A DNA stretch of 64,000 nucleotides from contig NC_068357.1 of the NCBI RefSeq assembly GCF_020536995.1, positions 147,101,751 through 147,165,750 on the forward strand, in the 5' to 3' direction. How positions within the stretch are numbered: position 1 is the stretch's first letter; each line of letters opens with the position of its first letter. A program made the translations under genes and the position numbers. Positions 10,177-25,100 of this stretch are shown here, piece by piece. The stretch comes from Dreissena polymorpha. Lineage: Eukaryota; Mollusca; Bivalvia; Myida; Dreissenidae. The notes beneath the pieces are model-generated. The model saw only the letters and a program-made list of their open reading frames with translations. It ran no database searches and was not told the origin of the DNA.

Positions 10177-13100
10177 CTAAAAATAAACAGTCATATGGTA
10201 TGAAGAAGTAATAATATTTGTAAATAATTGAAGTTCTAAATGTAAATAATTTTCATATAGCTCTTATTACTTTAAAGAAATTTCAACAACTAAAAGTAAC
10301 AGCAAATTTATAAATACAAATAGTATTGCTCAATAAAGCATAGTATATTATCAATAAAGGTTTGTTTACATAGAATCATTTTATTTGTTTGAGAATAATG
10401 TGAATAGAACAACATTTAAATCCTTAACAGAACCAAAACATGGAATCATACTTACTTTGAGAATTTTCAGAAGATCTTTTTCTCTGGGTGTGACATTTTT
10501 ATCATGCTGGAACATGTTGAGGGCCAATTTTGTTGCTGCAAATATTCAAAAAATTAATACAATGAATAATCATGTATAGATCTGCAGTATACAAAAGGCA
10601 TATATCATAGAACGGCTTTAAAGCAGTAATAGTCTAATGTGTAAAATAATATTATATAATTATGTTTTATTATAAATGTTCATTTTTGAATTTTTCTTTC
10701 CAGTTGATTTTAACCCCAAGCAAAAATAAAACAAGCACAAGTCACAAATACCTGTCCCCTTAACTAACAAGACATAAGTTTATTTTATAGAGAATATTTA
10801 AGAAATTCTTTCGGTATTGATTATTTGTATTGTGTACCTTTGCCCCTCTTGGTAGACCCAGGTAGGAGTTTCACTTTGTACCTGTAAAATGATTAAGAGT
10901 TGGTTAAGCACATTTTGTATTGATTTTTATATAAACAAACGTGTCTGCAAAAAGTCAACAACATTAAAAAGAATGTCTATATAAGTTCTGATTAAACCAA
11001 TAAAATACAAAAATAACAATTAAATGTTTGTATTACAATAAAAATGCTTCATTCATGGAGATTTTTGTGTTCTTAATGTCTAGATGTTGTTAATTATGGT
11101 ACTCTACAATTTACCTTGACAAAAATTGGTTTTTATTTTGATGTTTAAGGCCCTTTTATGGTTATTCATTTAATTATCAATCACTTTTGAACAAATCTAT
11201 TTGCAAATATGTTGCTTTCATTTTACAAAAGGTGTGTCTTACAATAAAACATCTTTGTTACCAACATAATTGAGCTGTGCTCTGAGAAAATGGGGTTTAA
11301 TGCTTGAGCATGAAGTGTCATCCCCGATTAGCCTTTGCAGTGCGCACAGCTAATCAGGGACAACAATGTCGCTTTTTTGGTATCTTTTGTTTCAAGGAAG
11401 ACCCTCTTAACAAAAATTCAGTTTAGGCGGAAAGTGTTGTCCCTGATTAGCCTGTGCGGACTGCACAGGCTAATAAGGGATGACACTTTACGCACATGCA
11501 TTAAGCCAGGCTAATCAGGGACTACAATTTCTACTTTTATAGTGTTTTATTAAAGGAAGTTTCTTCTGACCAAAAATGCAGTTGCAGTGGAAGGTGTCGA
11601 TCCTGAATAGCCTGTGTGGACTGCACAAGCTAATCTGGAAAGATACTTTACGCACATGTATTTAGCCCCATTTTCCCAGAGCGAGGCCCAATTATGCTTT
11701 TACAGATGAGGCCATGAGTATACCCACTTGTAGTTGGTGAGAGCGTTATACGGGGCACAGACTGGTACACAGAACAGCAACTCATCTTCAACATCGGGGA
11801 TACCAGTCAGCGAGTTCAGGATGGCAACATCCTGGTAGAAACAGAAATAGACTCACTTTTCAATTTCTTTAAATATATAATATTTATATATATTTCAACA
11901 ACACTACTTTGGAATTATGTGTATCTCAGAAAGAAATAACCTTATAGCACGAAATAGTCCAATATTTTAGACATGTGAATTGTTTGTTTATTTGGACTTT
12001 TTGCCATTTTCATGCACTCATATCACTGATGTCAACCAACACTCTCTTTCCTTGATGACTGGTTTAACAGTACTAAGAGCTCATACTTATGCCAGTAATT
12101 GAGAAATGCCAAACTTGAATAAGAGCTATGGGAAGAATTGCAGAAGAAAGGATTTTATGACCTATCCCCACAAAATGTATATGACCGGGTTAAGGATTAA
12201 ACAAGCGATTATCTGATATGTATCGGATATGTAGCCCAGTGCTCTACTAATTGACCTAGCCGGCCCGATTGTTTTTCTTTCTGTACACTCACATATAATC
12301 AGTTTTCAATGGTTTCAAAGGAACAGATATATATATAAACACATGACATCTACATACACGATATATGCTACAGAAGTATTAATACATTTTACTCTATATA
12401 ATGGTCATTTAGAGGATGTTACTGTAGTATTTAATAGCATCAATTTTTGTAAACTTTGCAGGATGATTTATATACATTCAAATTCTTTATTAATACATAG
12501 AATTCAAAACATAAGAGTTTTAACCTCAAAAGATACCTTGACTTTTATTGCAATTGATTTAAGATAAAAAATAAACGGCTATTAATAAGAGCCATGTGTC
12601 TATATTCACAAAACTTCTAAGGAAAATTTTAACTTAACATTCGAATAACTTCAATTAAGTATGCATAACTGAAAATTTTAGACAAAAGTTTCTATAGGAA
12701 ATCTGGAGTTTACATGCCCACAAAAAATTTAAATGTAATTAGAAATATTTACTTATAAATCAAAGTTAAATGAAAACAATCCTTAACATGAAATAGAAAT
12801 AGACAAAGGAAAATGTATAGGGTTGAGGAATAGCTTTAAGATTTTCCATAGGATCTCTCTGAATCCTCACGCCTTGTGTATGGTGTATGATCCCACCCAT
12901 ATACCTCAGAGGCTGCTTGGGATTCATCCTCCTGACGATCATCATCATCATCAGCTGCAACAACAGCAGAGCCCTCCTTCAGGCCAGCAACATCAGCATC
13001 TAATCATAACAACTCGACTATGAACAAGGACAACAAAGAGGTGCTTTTATAATGCTTTAATGATGAACAAATAAAAACAGTGAACAAAATCAGACCTGCA

Positions 13101-16100
13101 CTTTAAGGTAGAAACTGATTGGCAAACAGGTTTAAAAATAATTATGCAAAAAACTGAACGAGCTTAGAAACAAATTCAGCTGTGAGGCTGAAATTATACA
13201 TGCCATAAACTAGAAATGTCAAAGAGTATTACCCTCAGTTGTCAACTCTCCCAGATCCTTGATCACTATGTCAACGAGTGTGGTTTTCTTCTTCTGTTGC
13301 TGTTGGTTGCTCTGGTTAATAGACTTTGGCTGCCCTTTCTCCTCACCCTTCTTTCCTTTCTTCTTCTTGTCCTCTTTCTTATGGCCGGCAGACTGTAATA
13401 AATTATAATGGACCAGAATGTACCAGTTTGAAACATAGTGGGTGTTACACATTATATTGGACCAGGATATAACAATTTGAAACATAGTGGATGTTACACA
13501 TTAGAATGAACCAAAATGTAACAGGTAGATACATAGTGGATGCTACACATTAGAATGGACCATATGTAACAATTGTAACAATTTGAAACATAGCGGATCT
13601 TTCACATTTGAATTGGCCAAAATATAACAGTTTGAGACATAAAGACTGTTTCACATTAGACGGGACCAACATGTAATAGTATGAAACATAAAGAATGTTA
13701 CACATTAGATGGTTCAAACTACAGTTTGCAACATAGCGGATATTACACATTAGAATGGTGGATGTTACACATTAGAATTGACCAACGTGTAACAGTTTGA
13801 AACATAGTGAATGTTACACATGAGAATGGACAAACATGTAAAAGTTTGAAACATAGTGAATGTTACACATTAGAATGGACCAAATGTAACAGTTTGAAAC
13901 ATAGTGGATGTTACACATTAAAATGGACCAACATGTAACTGTATGCATCTTAAAGACTGTTAAATATTAGAATTGACCAAAATGTAAGTGTTTTAAAATA
14001 AAGAATGCTGTTTGTTTGAAAGAATGCTGTTTGTTTGCAATTATTTGATTCTTCTTTGATTTCAACTGCATTTCAGTCATAGTAGAGTGGACAATTAACC
14101 TGTCACACTTTTTAGGGGTAAACTTGTTTACTAACACTTGGCACACACAATAATGCTGCTCATGAACAAGTGCTTTACTGCAATTATCCCTCTGTGACTA
14201 TTTACAGATGTAACTATTTTATTACATAACCATGCCTTTAAAAGATAACACTGTATAATTAGCAATAACAAATGTAACACTATTAAGATGTTACTTTAAA
14301 AGCAGACTACCAGTACAACAAATTAATATTTTCTCAACATTTGAAAATAATCTTGTTATTAAGGAGCTTAACCATTTTTTATGACTTCAGTATGTCAATC
14401 AAATAAAATCATCCCTTCAAAACCATGAGCTTTTAGAATAAAAACAAAGAAATAAAAAAAGTTGCCAAGTCTGACATAAGGGACTAAATACATCAGTAAG
14501 TAAAAATACTCCCTTACAGCCAATATTTCCATGCGGAGTTGTCTCTCTTCATCATCCTGGTCTCTGTATTTCTCCTTCATTTTCTTCATCTTTGACTACA
14601 AATATAATGGCAAAGTAATACCAACAATGTTATGGCAAAGCAACACCATCAAATGTAATGGCAAAGCAACATCAACAAATGTAATGGGAATTTAACTATA
14701 GCACATATAATGGCCAATTAACACATATAAATCTAATGGTGACGTGATACCTACAAATGTAATGGCAAAGTAATAAACATGAGGAAATCTCTTAATAGCA
14801 TGTCAGATCAGGTTAGAGTTGAACAAATAAATGAAGCATAATAAACATTCCTTTTTGATGGCATTAACAATTTAAATAATATATGTGGCAATTATGTTTT
14901 GAAGAAAACAATACTGCATGGCCCTGAACAAAAAAATAAATAGTATTACCTGACCTAAAATACAAATGTTTAACTGCACATGAAAGATGCAAATGCAAAT
15001 CACATAACCAACAAACTACCAACTACACTTACCGGTAGCCAGTTTGTTAGTTAAAAAAATCAAATAATACATTTCTCATCAATCTAAACCAAGGTAGTAT
15101 CACAAAAGCATATATTCTCTTTACACTGCACCATATGCGATCTACATATAATGATGCTTTAAAATATAAGTTTTTATGTCTTTATTTTTTTTTAAACCAT
15201 GATAAATAAAACTGGCGTTGAATCAAACTCCGCCCATCAATTGATAAAGCATTCATTTCAATTCCCTAAACTCCACAAACATTACTGAATGATCTCTGTA
15301 ACATCACTAACAAAACCAATGAGCTCTTTTGCTCTTAATATTAAACCACAAAAAAAAATCTATAAGTGTGATGATAGGTATATATTGAAAATTATTTTAA
15401 ATAATTGACGTTTGAGTATTGTATTTTGTTACCTTTTGGCGTCGTTTCAACTGTGCCTGGTCGGACTGTGAGTTTTGTGTGTCTATCTCAGGAGACTGGC
15501 CATCCTTCGATGACCCCTTCAGAGACCCTTTATTGCTGTGCCTCTTCTCTTGCATCCCCTCCTCACTGTCCTCTTCCTCCTTTGAGGGTCTGGGCTCCAC
15601 ATGTTCACGGTGAGGGGACAGGTTGGGTTGCTTCTTTGCCTTCTTCATCTCCCGGCGTTGTTTGGCAGAAAGTCGAGGACCGCAGCTTGCAGGCTTTGGT
15701 ATAAACAAGTTTTCTCAATATATATTATGATGAGACAAATAAAAATGCTATGATAGGCACTGATCATCTCAGATATATAGCTGTGTAAAAATGGGCTATA
15801 ATACATGAGCCTAAAGTGTCATCCCAGATAATCAGGGACCACATTTTCCGCTTTTAGTGCATTTTTCATTAAAAGGCAGACTCTTCTTGACAAAAATCCA
15901 TTTTAAGCGGACTTCACAGGCTTATCCCCGATTACACTTTTGGCACATGTATTTAACCCTATTTTGTCAGAGCGCGTCTCATAGATTTGTGTACCTTCTC
16001 CCCAAAGGTCACAGGTACCCCGTCTCCAAGAGTGATCACTTCTGGCTCGTCACTCTGGTTGGAAATACTGCGGGACAGTTCATACCTGCGTTTGAACAAG

Positions 16101-19100
16101 AGTTTGATACAATTATTGGAATTAATTCATGTTTGTACAGCAATAATCCATTTGACCTAAATAATTCAAAAAAAGGTCTAATGCCATATATGGCCAGCAA
16201 AGCTCTAGACCAGCCTGTGCATTCATGCAGTCTGGTCAAGGGCTAACCTTCCTGCTTATTAGAACAAAACATCTTGCATGGCTTTAAAGCAGACATGGTA
16301 ACTCCTTACCAGACTACACAAATACGCAGGCTTGCTCTGGAGCTACGCTAGCCGCATATGGCATAACACCCATTTTCACATCATACATAATTTTATGGTA
16401 AAGAAGGTGTAATTAAGATGAAATTCCAATTCTTCAATTTGATTTTATACAAAATTATAAGAGACAGTGATAAAACATTGCATACGATTGTTGATTTTTA
16501 CCAGCACATCAATACTAATTAGTTCAGTAATAAAAGACTTTTTTTTAAATAATGTAACATCACTTGCTCCGTGCTTTCTTAGAAAATGTTTATTTTAAAC
16601 TGCAATTTCCATTCAGAGATTTAATCTCAAACATCCATACCCCCCTTCCCCAACCACTTCACTCCTATAAATAAAGAAACAAGTATTATGACTACTCACT
16701 TGTCCCCCTTCACAAACTGCAAGTTGATCTCAGTATCTGGAAACTCCATTACAGGCTCAGCCTTTGTCACCTTATCACTGCTGCGCAGGCTAGTAGGTCT
16801 CTCATCCAGCACTGGCTCAATTTTCACAGCAGAGACCTGACAACTAGCATTATTCACATCTTCACCTGCATCTTCATGCTCAGTCCTAACAATGTCACCC
16901 TTCGACTCATTTTCTTCTAAATCATTATCACTTTTCTGTTTGTCAGATACTTCTTTGTTCTGCACATTCTCACCGTCCCTATTCCCTGTCTTATCATCAC
17001 TCTCTTCATCATCATCAGAGTCTTCTTCCAAATCAGTATTCACTTCCATGGTAACCTCTGTTGCAGAGGAGTCTGCCACTGAAAGCATGTCATCATCCTC
17101 TTCCGCTGTGCGAACTCTGCGCTCACCTTTATGGCGCGCTACACTGCCCTCTTCCAGCTGAGACAAAAGGTTTGTGTTCAATTTTTTTTTTTATTTTACT
17201 GTTTGATGAGCTATAACTTTCACATTGAACGTGGGAATCAAGTGAATCATTATAATGTATAATTTCAGAAGATGCATTATGCCAGAATAGGAACCATTAA
17301 TCAGCACTAAGCAATTTATGCAAAATGTAACATTTTGGTAATACACTGCGTGATGTGCCCTGAATTAAGAATATTGCTAAGATAGTGTTGCAACAACATT
17401 TAAGATAACACCCAACAACACTTCAGAGATTTTGTTTAGGATAAATTCTTTAACACACAACCTAACATCACTTTAAATTAAATAACCAGTGAAGTGATGG
17501 TCTATGTCTACCTAAATATTTTATTTATTTATTTATTTTTTATTTGTATCACGGCAAATGTCAACAGATTACCTTGAAAAGCAGACCGAATCCATATATC
17601 AGATAGGTGGGTGGCAGGAAATTCTTTTTGCCTAGAACACAATTAACATAATTGTTTGAGCGTTTCAAGATAATATATGTCAAACAAATCCATTGTTATA
17701 CCAAAAACGTATCAGATAACAAGAATAAACATAATTAATTAATGCTTTAATCTAATTGACTGCCAATTATTTACTATTCAATAGTCAACAAATGAAACAT
17801 CAATGTTTGATATTCAGAACACTTGTTTCACTTTAACAACAGGGTAGATCAGAGTAAGTTCTGCCTTTGGGTAACTTTGGAAAAATGCCTTTGTAGATCG
17901 ATGTTGTTAACCCTTTTCCACTTAGATATGTATTTTGATGCATTTGTAGTTCCTTAAAAAGTAACATTTAATTAAATACCTTTCTTACTACATTCAAATT
18001 GTAAAGGCTTCATTTCCAACCCTTAGTCACTGATGAGCAGCAAACATCATAAAACCTCAATAAACTGCGAGTTACTCGCAGGCTCTCGCAGGCTGTTCTG
18101 GTTTTATGCTTGTTGCAAAATTCATTTTCACTTTGCTGCTTATGGGGGAAAAGGTTAAGTCACTTGTACTGACTGTATCTTACAGCAGTCTAAAAGGGTA
18201 ATGCTTGGGGCGCTATGTGTCTTAAAATAGAAATGGACATAACATGATTAATCATAAGTTTTCTAACACATACACAATGTAATTTTTTGGCCCAAATTAC
18301 CATTTTTGGTTAATCTTTTTTTTCTGAATAATAAGATTTTTATCATAATTGATTAGTCCAATGTTCCACAATTTCATTTGATACTTTCATTTGATATTTT
18401 TTATATTTATAGGAATTCAAACTTGTTTGCCTTAACCAAGTGACACATTGAAGATGTGTTCTTACAACAGCATGCTTACATAAACTGACCATTACATTAG
18501 CGCTATTGGGTAATGAGACAGGTACAATACAAATGGCTACACCCATTGTATATAGGGGTAAAGTAAATCAATTCAAACTGCTCAATGTAAATTACATGTA
18601 GTGCCAATTACAATTCTTGTGAAACTAGGCCCAAGCGTTCTTGAGTTATTGTCTGACAACCACCTGGTGGACAGACCGATCGACCGACCGACTGACATGA
18701 GCAAAGCAATATACCCCCTCTTCTTCGAAGGGGGGCATAAAAATGCATCAAGAGTTGCAAAGATAACAGATATAACAAGAGCACCGCCTTGCGGGTGCAG
18801 ACCGCTCATCTATTTTCTTTTTAAAGGTGAAGGGACTCTCATTTTCAATCACAAAGGAGGGAGGAGTGGAGTGAAGAGGGGTGTATAGTGTGGGGTTGTG
18901 GACATTTATTACATTATCTTCCAAAAAAGCGAAAAAAAAAAAAAAATCGAGGGGGGGGGGGGGGGGGGGGTTTGGGTGCGATGGTTGGACGGTATTTCAA
19001 ACATAACCGTTTTAAAAAAAAAATGGGGGGGGTATAGTGTGAGGGTGTGGTGATAATTTGTGAGATGATCTTAAAAAAAAAAAAAAAAAATCAAAAAAAA

Positions 19101-22100
19101 AAATTGGGGGGGGGGGGGTGGGGTGGGGGGGTGGGGTGGGGGTATAGTGTGAGGGTGTGGTGGTCATTTGTGAGATGATCTTAAAAAAAAATAAAAAAAA
19201 AAAAAAAATTAGGGGGGGGGAGAGGAGGGGGGAGGGGGGGGAGTGCACGGGGGATGGTTTGGGTGAAGTCTATTGTGGTATGTCAGGTAAGAGTAGTTTC
19301 ATCAAAGTATCAATCAAATCTAATCATAAATAAAGAAGTTATGGCAATTTTAGCAAAATTTAATAATTTGACCTTGAGAGTCAAGGTCATTCAAAGGTCA
19401 AAGTAAAATTCAAGTTGCCAGGTACAGTAACCTCATGATAGCATGTAAGTATTTGAAGTTTGAAAGCAATAGCCTTGATACTTCGAGTGGATCGAAACAC
19501 AAAATTTAACCATATATTAAAAGTTACTAAGTCAAAAAAGGGCCATAATTCCGTAACAATGACAACCAGAGTTATGCAACTTGTCCTTTTACTGTACCCT
19601 TATGATAGTTTGTGAGTGTTCCAAGTATGAAAGCAATATCTATGATACTTTAGGGGTAAAGTGGACCAAAACATAAATCTTAACTAAATTTTAAATTTTC
19701 TAAGTATAAAGGGCCCATAATTCCGTCCAAATGCCAGTCAGAGTTACATAACTTTGCCTGCACCGTCCCCTTATGATAGTTCATAAATCTTGCAAGTATG
19801 AAAGCAATAGCTTTGATACTGTAGGAATAAAGTGGACCTAAACACAAAACTTAATCAAATTTTCAATTTTCTAAGTATAAAAAGGGCACATAATTCTGTC
19901 AAAATGCCAGTCAGAGTTACATTACTTTGCCTGCACAGTCCCCTTATGATAGTTAGTAAGTGTTGCAAGTATGAAAGCAATAGCTTTGATGCTTAAGGAA
20001 TAAAATGGACCTAAACACAAAACTTAACCAAAATTGTCAATTTTCTAAGTATAAAAAGGGCACATAATTCTGTCAAAATGCATGCCAGAGTTATCTAACT
20101 TTGCCTGCCCAGTCCCCTCATGATAGTAAGTAAGTGTACCAAGATTGAATGCAATAGCATTGATACTTACTGAGAAAAGTGGAACTAAACGCAAAACTTA
20201 ACCAAAATTTTCAATTTTTTAAGTATAAAAAGGGCACATAATTCTGTCAAAATGCACGCCAGAGTTATCTAACTTTGCCTGCCCAGTCCCCTCATGATAG
20301 TAAGTAAGTGTACCAAGTTTGAATGCAAAAGCATTGATACTTTCTGAGAAAAGTGGACCTAAACGCAAAACTTAACCGGACGCCGACGCCAACGCCAACG
20401 CCGACGCCGACGCCGACGCCAAGGTGATGACAATAGCTCATAATTTTTTTTCAAAAAATAAATGAGCTAAAAAACAGCAAAATGATATTTTGAATAGTTT
20501 AATTGCTTTAATTTCAGATTCAAATAATACCGTAAGTAATCTGAAATAAATCTTTGAATTAAGTGGCATATTTTTATGTCAAACTTATGCAAAGGTCTGA
20601 TATAATTTAAAATTCATAGAAAACATTCCTTGAATAAAATATACTAAAGAGTATGGTATTTAAAGCTCCATTAATACTCAAAATCAACAAATATTTTGTA
20701 AAGTATTTCGTAAAATAAAGTTTACCCAAAGTTCGAAATATTTTACGAAAAATTTGTTGATTTTGAGTTTATGGCATTCAACATTAAGCCCTGTCATTAT
20801 GATTTTTTAAATGATGAATGTAATGCAGAAGATGTGTCACTTCAACGCATTTGTCATTTTTACTCCAAATTTTTGGAGACCTGTAATTAGGGATTTTTTT
20901 AAATAAAATATTTCAAATACTAAAAAAATCATTTGTAAGTGTCCCAAACCTTTAAGTAATTACACAAATACTTGTCTTGTTAATAATGTTAGCACAGTAT
21001 AAGAGCAACCTAATACTGAGTTTTAAAAATGAAAAATTTCAAAGAATCTTGGTTGGCAATTTTTTTTAATCATTGTAGTATTTTCCATTAGAGCTTGAAA
21101 ATAAGCATACACCATCAAAGGCAAAGAAAACACAGATTTCCTTATTTCCTAATCATTATAATTATAGGGATAAAGAACCATGATAGGCAGAACATATTGA
21201 CAATTCGAATCTTTGTAAAAATTTAAGATCTTACTCAGATCTTGCAATTCTATGATAAAAGCATTTTTATTCAAAATCCAACATTAAGAGACAACAGATC
21301 TTAACTATTCCTTTTTACACAAACATTAAGCTTTGGTAAAAGAAATTTAGTAATTATTAATTTGCCAATAAAAAGGTGATTAGGCCATCATGATAACAAC
21401 TCACTTCTTATCCTAAAGGATCCTGTGGTAAGGTAGACACTTTACCTCTAACCATGGAGGATTATGTGGTAAGGTGGACACTGTACCTCTTATCATAAAG
21501 GAGCCTGTGGTAAGGTAAACTCTTTACCTCTAATCATGGAAGACCATGTGGTAAAGTAAACACTTTACCTCTTATCATAAAGGAGCCTGTGGTAAGGTAG
21601 ACACTTTACCTCTAATCATGGAGGATCATGTGGTAAGGTAAACACTTGACCTCTTATCATAAAGGAGCCTGTGGTAAGGTAGACACTTTACCTCTAATCA
21701 TGGAGGATTATGTGGTAAGGTAAACACTTTACCTCTTATCATAAAGGAGCCTGTGGTAAGGTAGACACTTTGCCTCTAATCATGAAGAATCCTGTGGTAA
21801 GGTAAACACCATACCTCTTATCATGAAGGAGCCTTTGTAAGGTAGACACCTTACCTCTTATCATGAAGGATCCTGTAGTAAGGTACTCCCCAGACGGCGC
21901 TGTTTTCGACACCTGGCCAGGGTAAACCCACCAAGCACTGGTCACCACCTTGGCATCCCATGCTGCACTGTTGCATATCGCCATGGTTCCCGCCTCGTTT
22001 AGGGTTTTTGGTGGCACCTCCTCACCTTACAACACACAAGTAGCAAAAACATGGATTGAAGCTGTCATTTTAATTGCCTAAGGTTCCATGATGGCTTGCC

Positions 22101-25100
22101 TAAAGATCTGTTTAAATTGATTGGATTATGCTACCTATCGAAAATAAAACCATGTTGAGGCGACTCAGCCCTTGATTGACTGTGCAAAAATGTTATAGAC
22201 ACTGCAACAGCAGTGCAAAATTTGATGAATGCAAAAGATCAAAAGAGCTTTTGTCACAGAAAAAACAGCAGTCTCGCATCAGGTTTATGTTGGCAGATTA
22301 AAAAGAGAACCTCCATTAAGTTTCATTTACTTGTCTGAAGTACTTTTTATTTTTTGCATATTGCATTTTTTGCTGTAAACAAAGCAAGCAAAATTTAAGT
22401 CTGAACAAGCAAATTCGTTGAATTGATATCCCCCGCCAATATGCTTCAGGACACAAAAGTGTTATATTTGACACTCAAAAAAGCATTTTTTCAAGATACA
22501 AAGGGCCATAACTCCTTTATTATCCAATAGGGTAAAATACCATATGGCGTGCATCATCCTCTTATCCATATATATACTCATACTAAGATTCAATGAAATC
22601 CGCCAAAGCACTTCCAAGATATGGCTCCGGACACAAAAAAGCATTTTTCCAAGATACAAAGGTCCATAACTCTGTTATTAACAGATGGCGTACAATGCCA
22701 TTAGGCGTGCATCATCCTCTTTTCCATATATATATATATAGGTACTCATACTAAGTTTCAATGAAATCCGCCAAAGCACTTCCAAGATATGGCTCCGGAC
22801 ACAAAAAAGCATTTTTCCAAGATACAAAGGGCCATAACTCTGTAATTTAACAGATGGTGTACAATGCCATTAGGCGTGCATCATCTTCTTATCCATATAT
22901 ATACTCACACCAAGTTTCATTGAAATCCGCAAAAGCACTTCCAAGATATGGCTCCGGACACAAAAGTGCCGGACGGACGGAAAGAAGGACAGACGGAAGG
23001 ACGGACAACACCAAAACAATATCCCTCCGCCTATTGCGGGGGATAAAAAGACTGAAATAACTAACTTATTCATCAAATGCCCATCTAACAACAAACAATG
23101 CTGCATAAACACAACGTTTATGAGTTATAGCAGGTTTGTTGTAAGAACAAACAGATGGATGGGCAGACAGACAAACGGACGGGGAGTAAACCTGTACTCC
23201 TATACAGTTACACTGGTGGGGGACTAAAAAGGTCTTGAATGAAACCAATCCCTTAGATTATAAAAACAATTTACACTTGAACAGTTGTACCTACCAGTAT
23301 GGTTCTTGATAACAACACTGCTGGCACCATGTAGGTCAGCATGCACATAGATGTCACCTGAAAAACACAACATGACATGAGACAACAGTTTTGTGTAGTG
23401 ATTTTATTGGACCTCTTCCAAAAGACCAGTTCTTTGAATCAGCTTAAAGTGTTGTCCCTGGTGTGATTAGGCAGTCCACACAGTCTAATCAGGGGCAATA
23501 TTTTCCGCTTCTATTGACTATTGCGTTAAAGGAAGTTTCTTCAATTAAAAAATCCAGTCTAGACAGTGTTGTCCCTGAGAAGCCTTTCACCCAATGCCAT
23601 TTTCCCAAAATAAAATGTATCAACTGGAGAAAACAGTTGTTATTAAAAGTAAAAGCAGCATTAGCATAATAATACAGTACAGTTTATTTATACCTGATAC
23701 AAACTATTTGTATCCTCATGTAACATTTACAGCAATTTAAAGTCATACAGTTTATGAAAACTATATCTTAAAAGTTTCTAACATTTTCAGCAACTTGGGT
23801 CAGGCTTCTAACATTCTTTTATTCCCTCATTTTAGAAATGTCAACTAGCTACCTTTTTACTGACATTTTTTCCCTTACCTTGCCTCATATATTATATTAA
23901 GAACATCTTATTTGTCGTATTTCTCTTACCTTGCCTCATGTATCATTTTACAAGCACTTCCATCGCTTACCTTGCCTCTTGTATTGTTTCACAAGCAGTT
24001 CCTTTCCATCCCTTGCTTCATGTATCGTTTCACAAGCAGTTCCTTTCCTTCCCTTGCCTCATGTATCGTTTCACAAGCAGTTCCTTTCCATCCCTTGCTT
24101 CATGTATCGTTTCACAAGCAGTTCCTTCCCATCCCTTGCCTCATGTATCGTTTCACAAGCAGTTTGTTCCCTTGCCTTGCGTCATGTATCATTTCACAAG
24201 CAGTTCATTCCTTTACCTTGCCTCATGGATCGTTTCACATCAGTTCGTTCCCTTGCCTTGCCTCATGTATTGTTTCACAAGAGTTCCCTTACCTTGTGTC
24301 ATGTATCGTTTCATGAGCGGTTCGTTCCCTTACCTTGCCACATGTATCATTTCACAAGCAGTTTGTTCCATTGCCTTGCCTCATGATTCGTTTCACAAGC
24401 AGTTTGTTCCTTTACCTTGCATCATTTATCGTTTCACAAGCAGTTTATCCCTTACCTTGCCTCATGTATCGTTTCACAAGCAGTTCGTTTTGTTGCTGGT
24501 CCCTTCCACCAATCACAAGGAAGTTCTCAGAGCTGATGAACCACAGGAACTTCTCAAACCTTTAACAGGCACATAATATATTTTAAGTTCTGTATTGCTT
24601 AAATCTTTTAATTTCCATTGCACTTAAATACTACAACAGAGAATAAACATACAGCAAACAACTTTGTAAGAAACCTTCATTTTTAAACTCAACTTACCGG
24701 ATACTTTTGTCTTTTTTACATATTCCAGAAAATTCTGTTAAGCTTTAAATCAATGTGCATCTTTAAAAATCAGGGCTACCGATTTCTATATGTAGGCAGT
24801 CTTAAAATAGTAAAAACAAAACATGAGCTGTCACCATAGGATGACATATGCCCCCTATAAACGCTTTGATAGAAGTCCTAAACGCAGACTTCGAATCTAA
24901 ACGCGGACCCTAAGTTCAAGGTCAAGGCGGACCCTAAGTTCAAGATCAAGGTCACAGGGGTAAAAAAATGTGTGCGTATGGAAAGGCCTTGTCCATATAC
25001 ACATGCATACCAAATATGAAGGTTATATCTCAAGGGACATAGAAGTTACGAGCATTTATTGAAACCTAAACGCAGATTTCGAAACCTAAACGCAGACCCT

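Noticed and set aside
13216-13485. Plus-strand hydrophobic open frame with Leu runs
   Set aside because: Antisense of the Lys-rich NEMF exon 24.
15405-15704. 99-residue plus-strand open frame
   Set aside because: Antisense of NEMF exon 22, which has family conservation and matching splice phases.
16036-16246. Open frames on both strands next to NEMF exon 21
   Set aside because: They overlap exon 21 and a neighbouring inverted-repeat element; the exon 21 frame is fixed by splice phase.
19012-19248. Proline-rich open frames over the G/A runs (also near 25945 and 32407)
   Set aside because: Translations of homopolymer runs inside a non-coding element.
23912-24576. 212-residue plus-strand open frame with repeated [13 protein letters not shown]-like motifs
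   Set aside because: It is the antisense of the exon 16 minisatellite; all three frames give similar repeats and no start context or neighbours support a gene.
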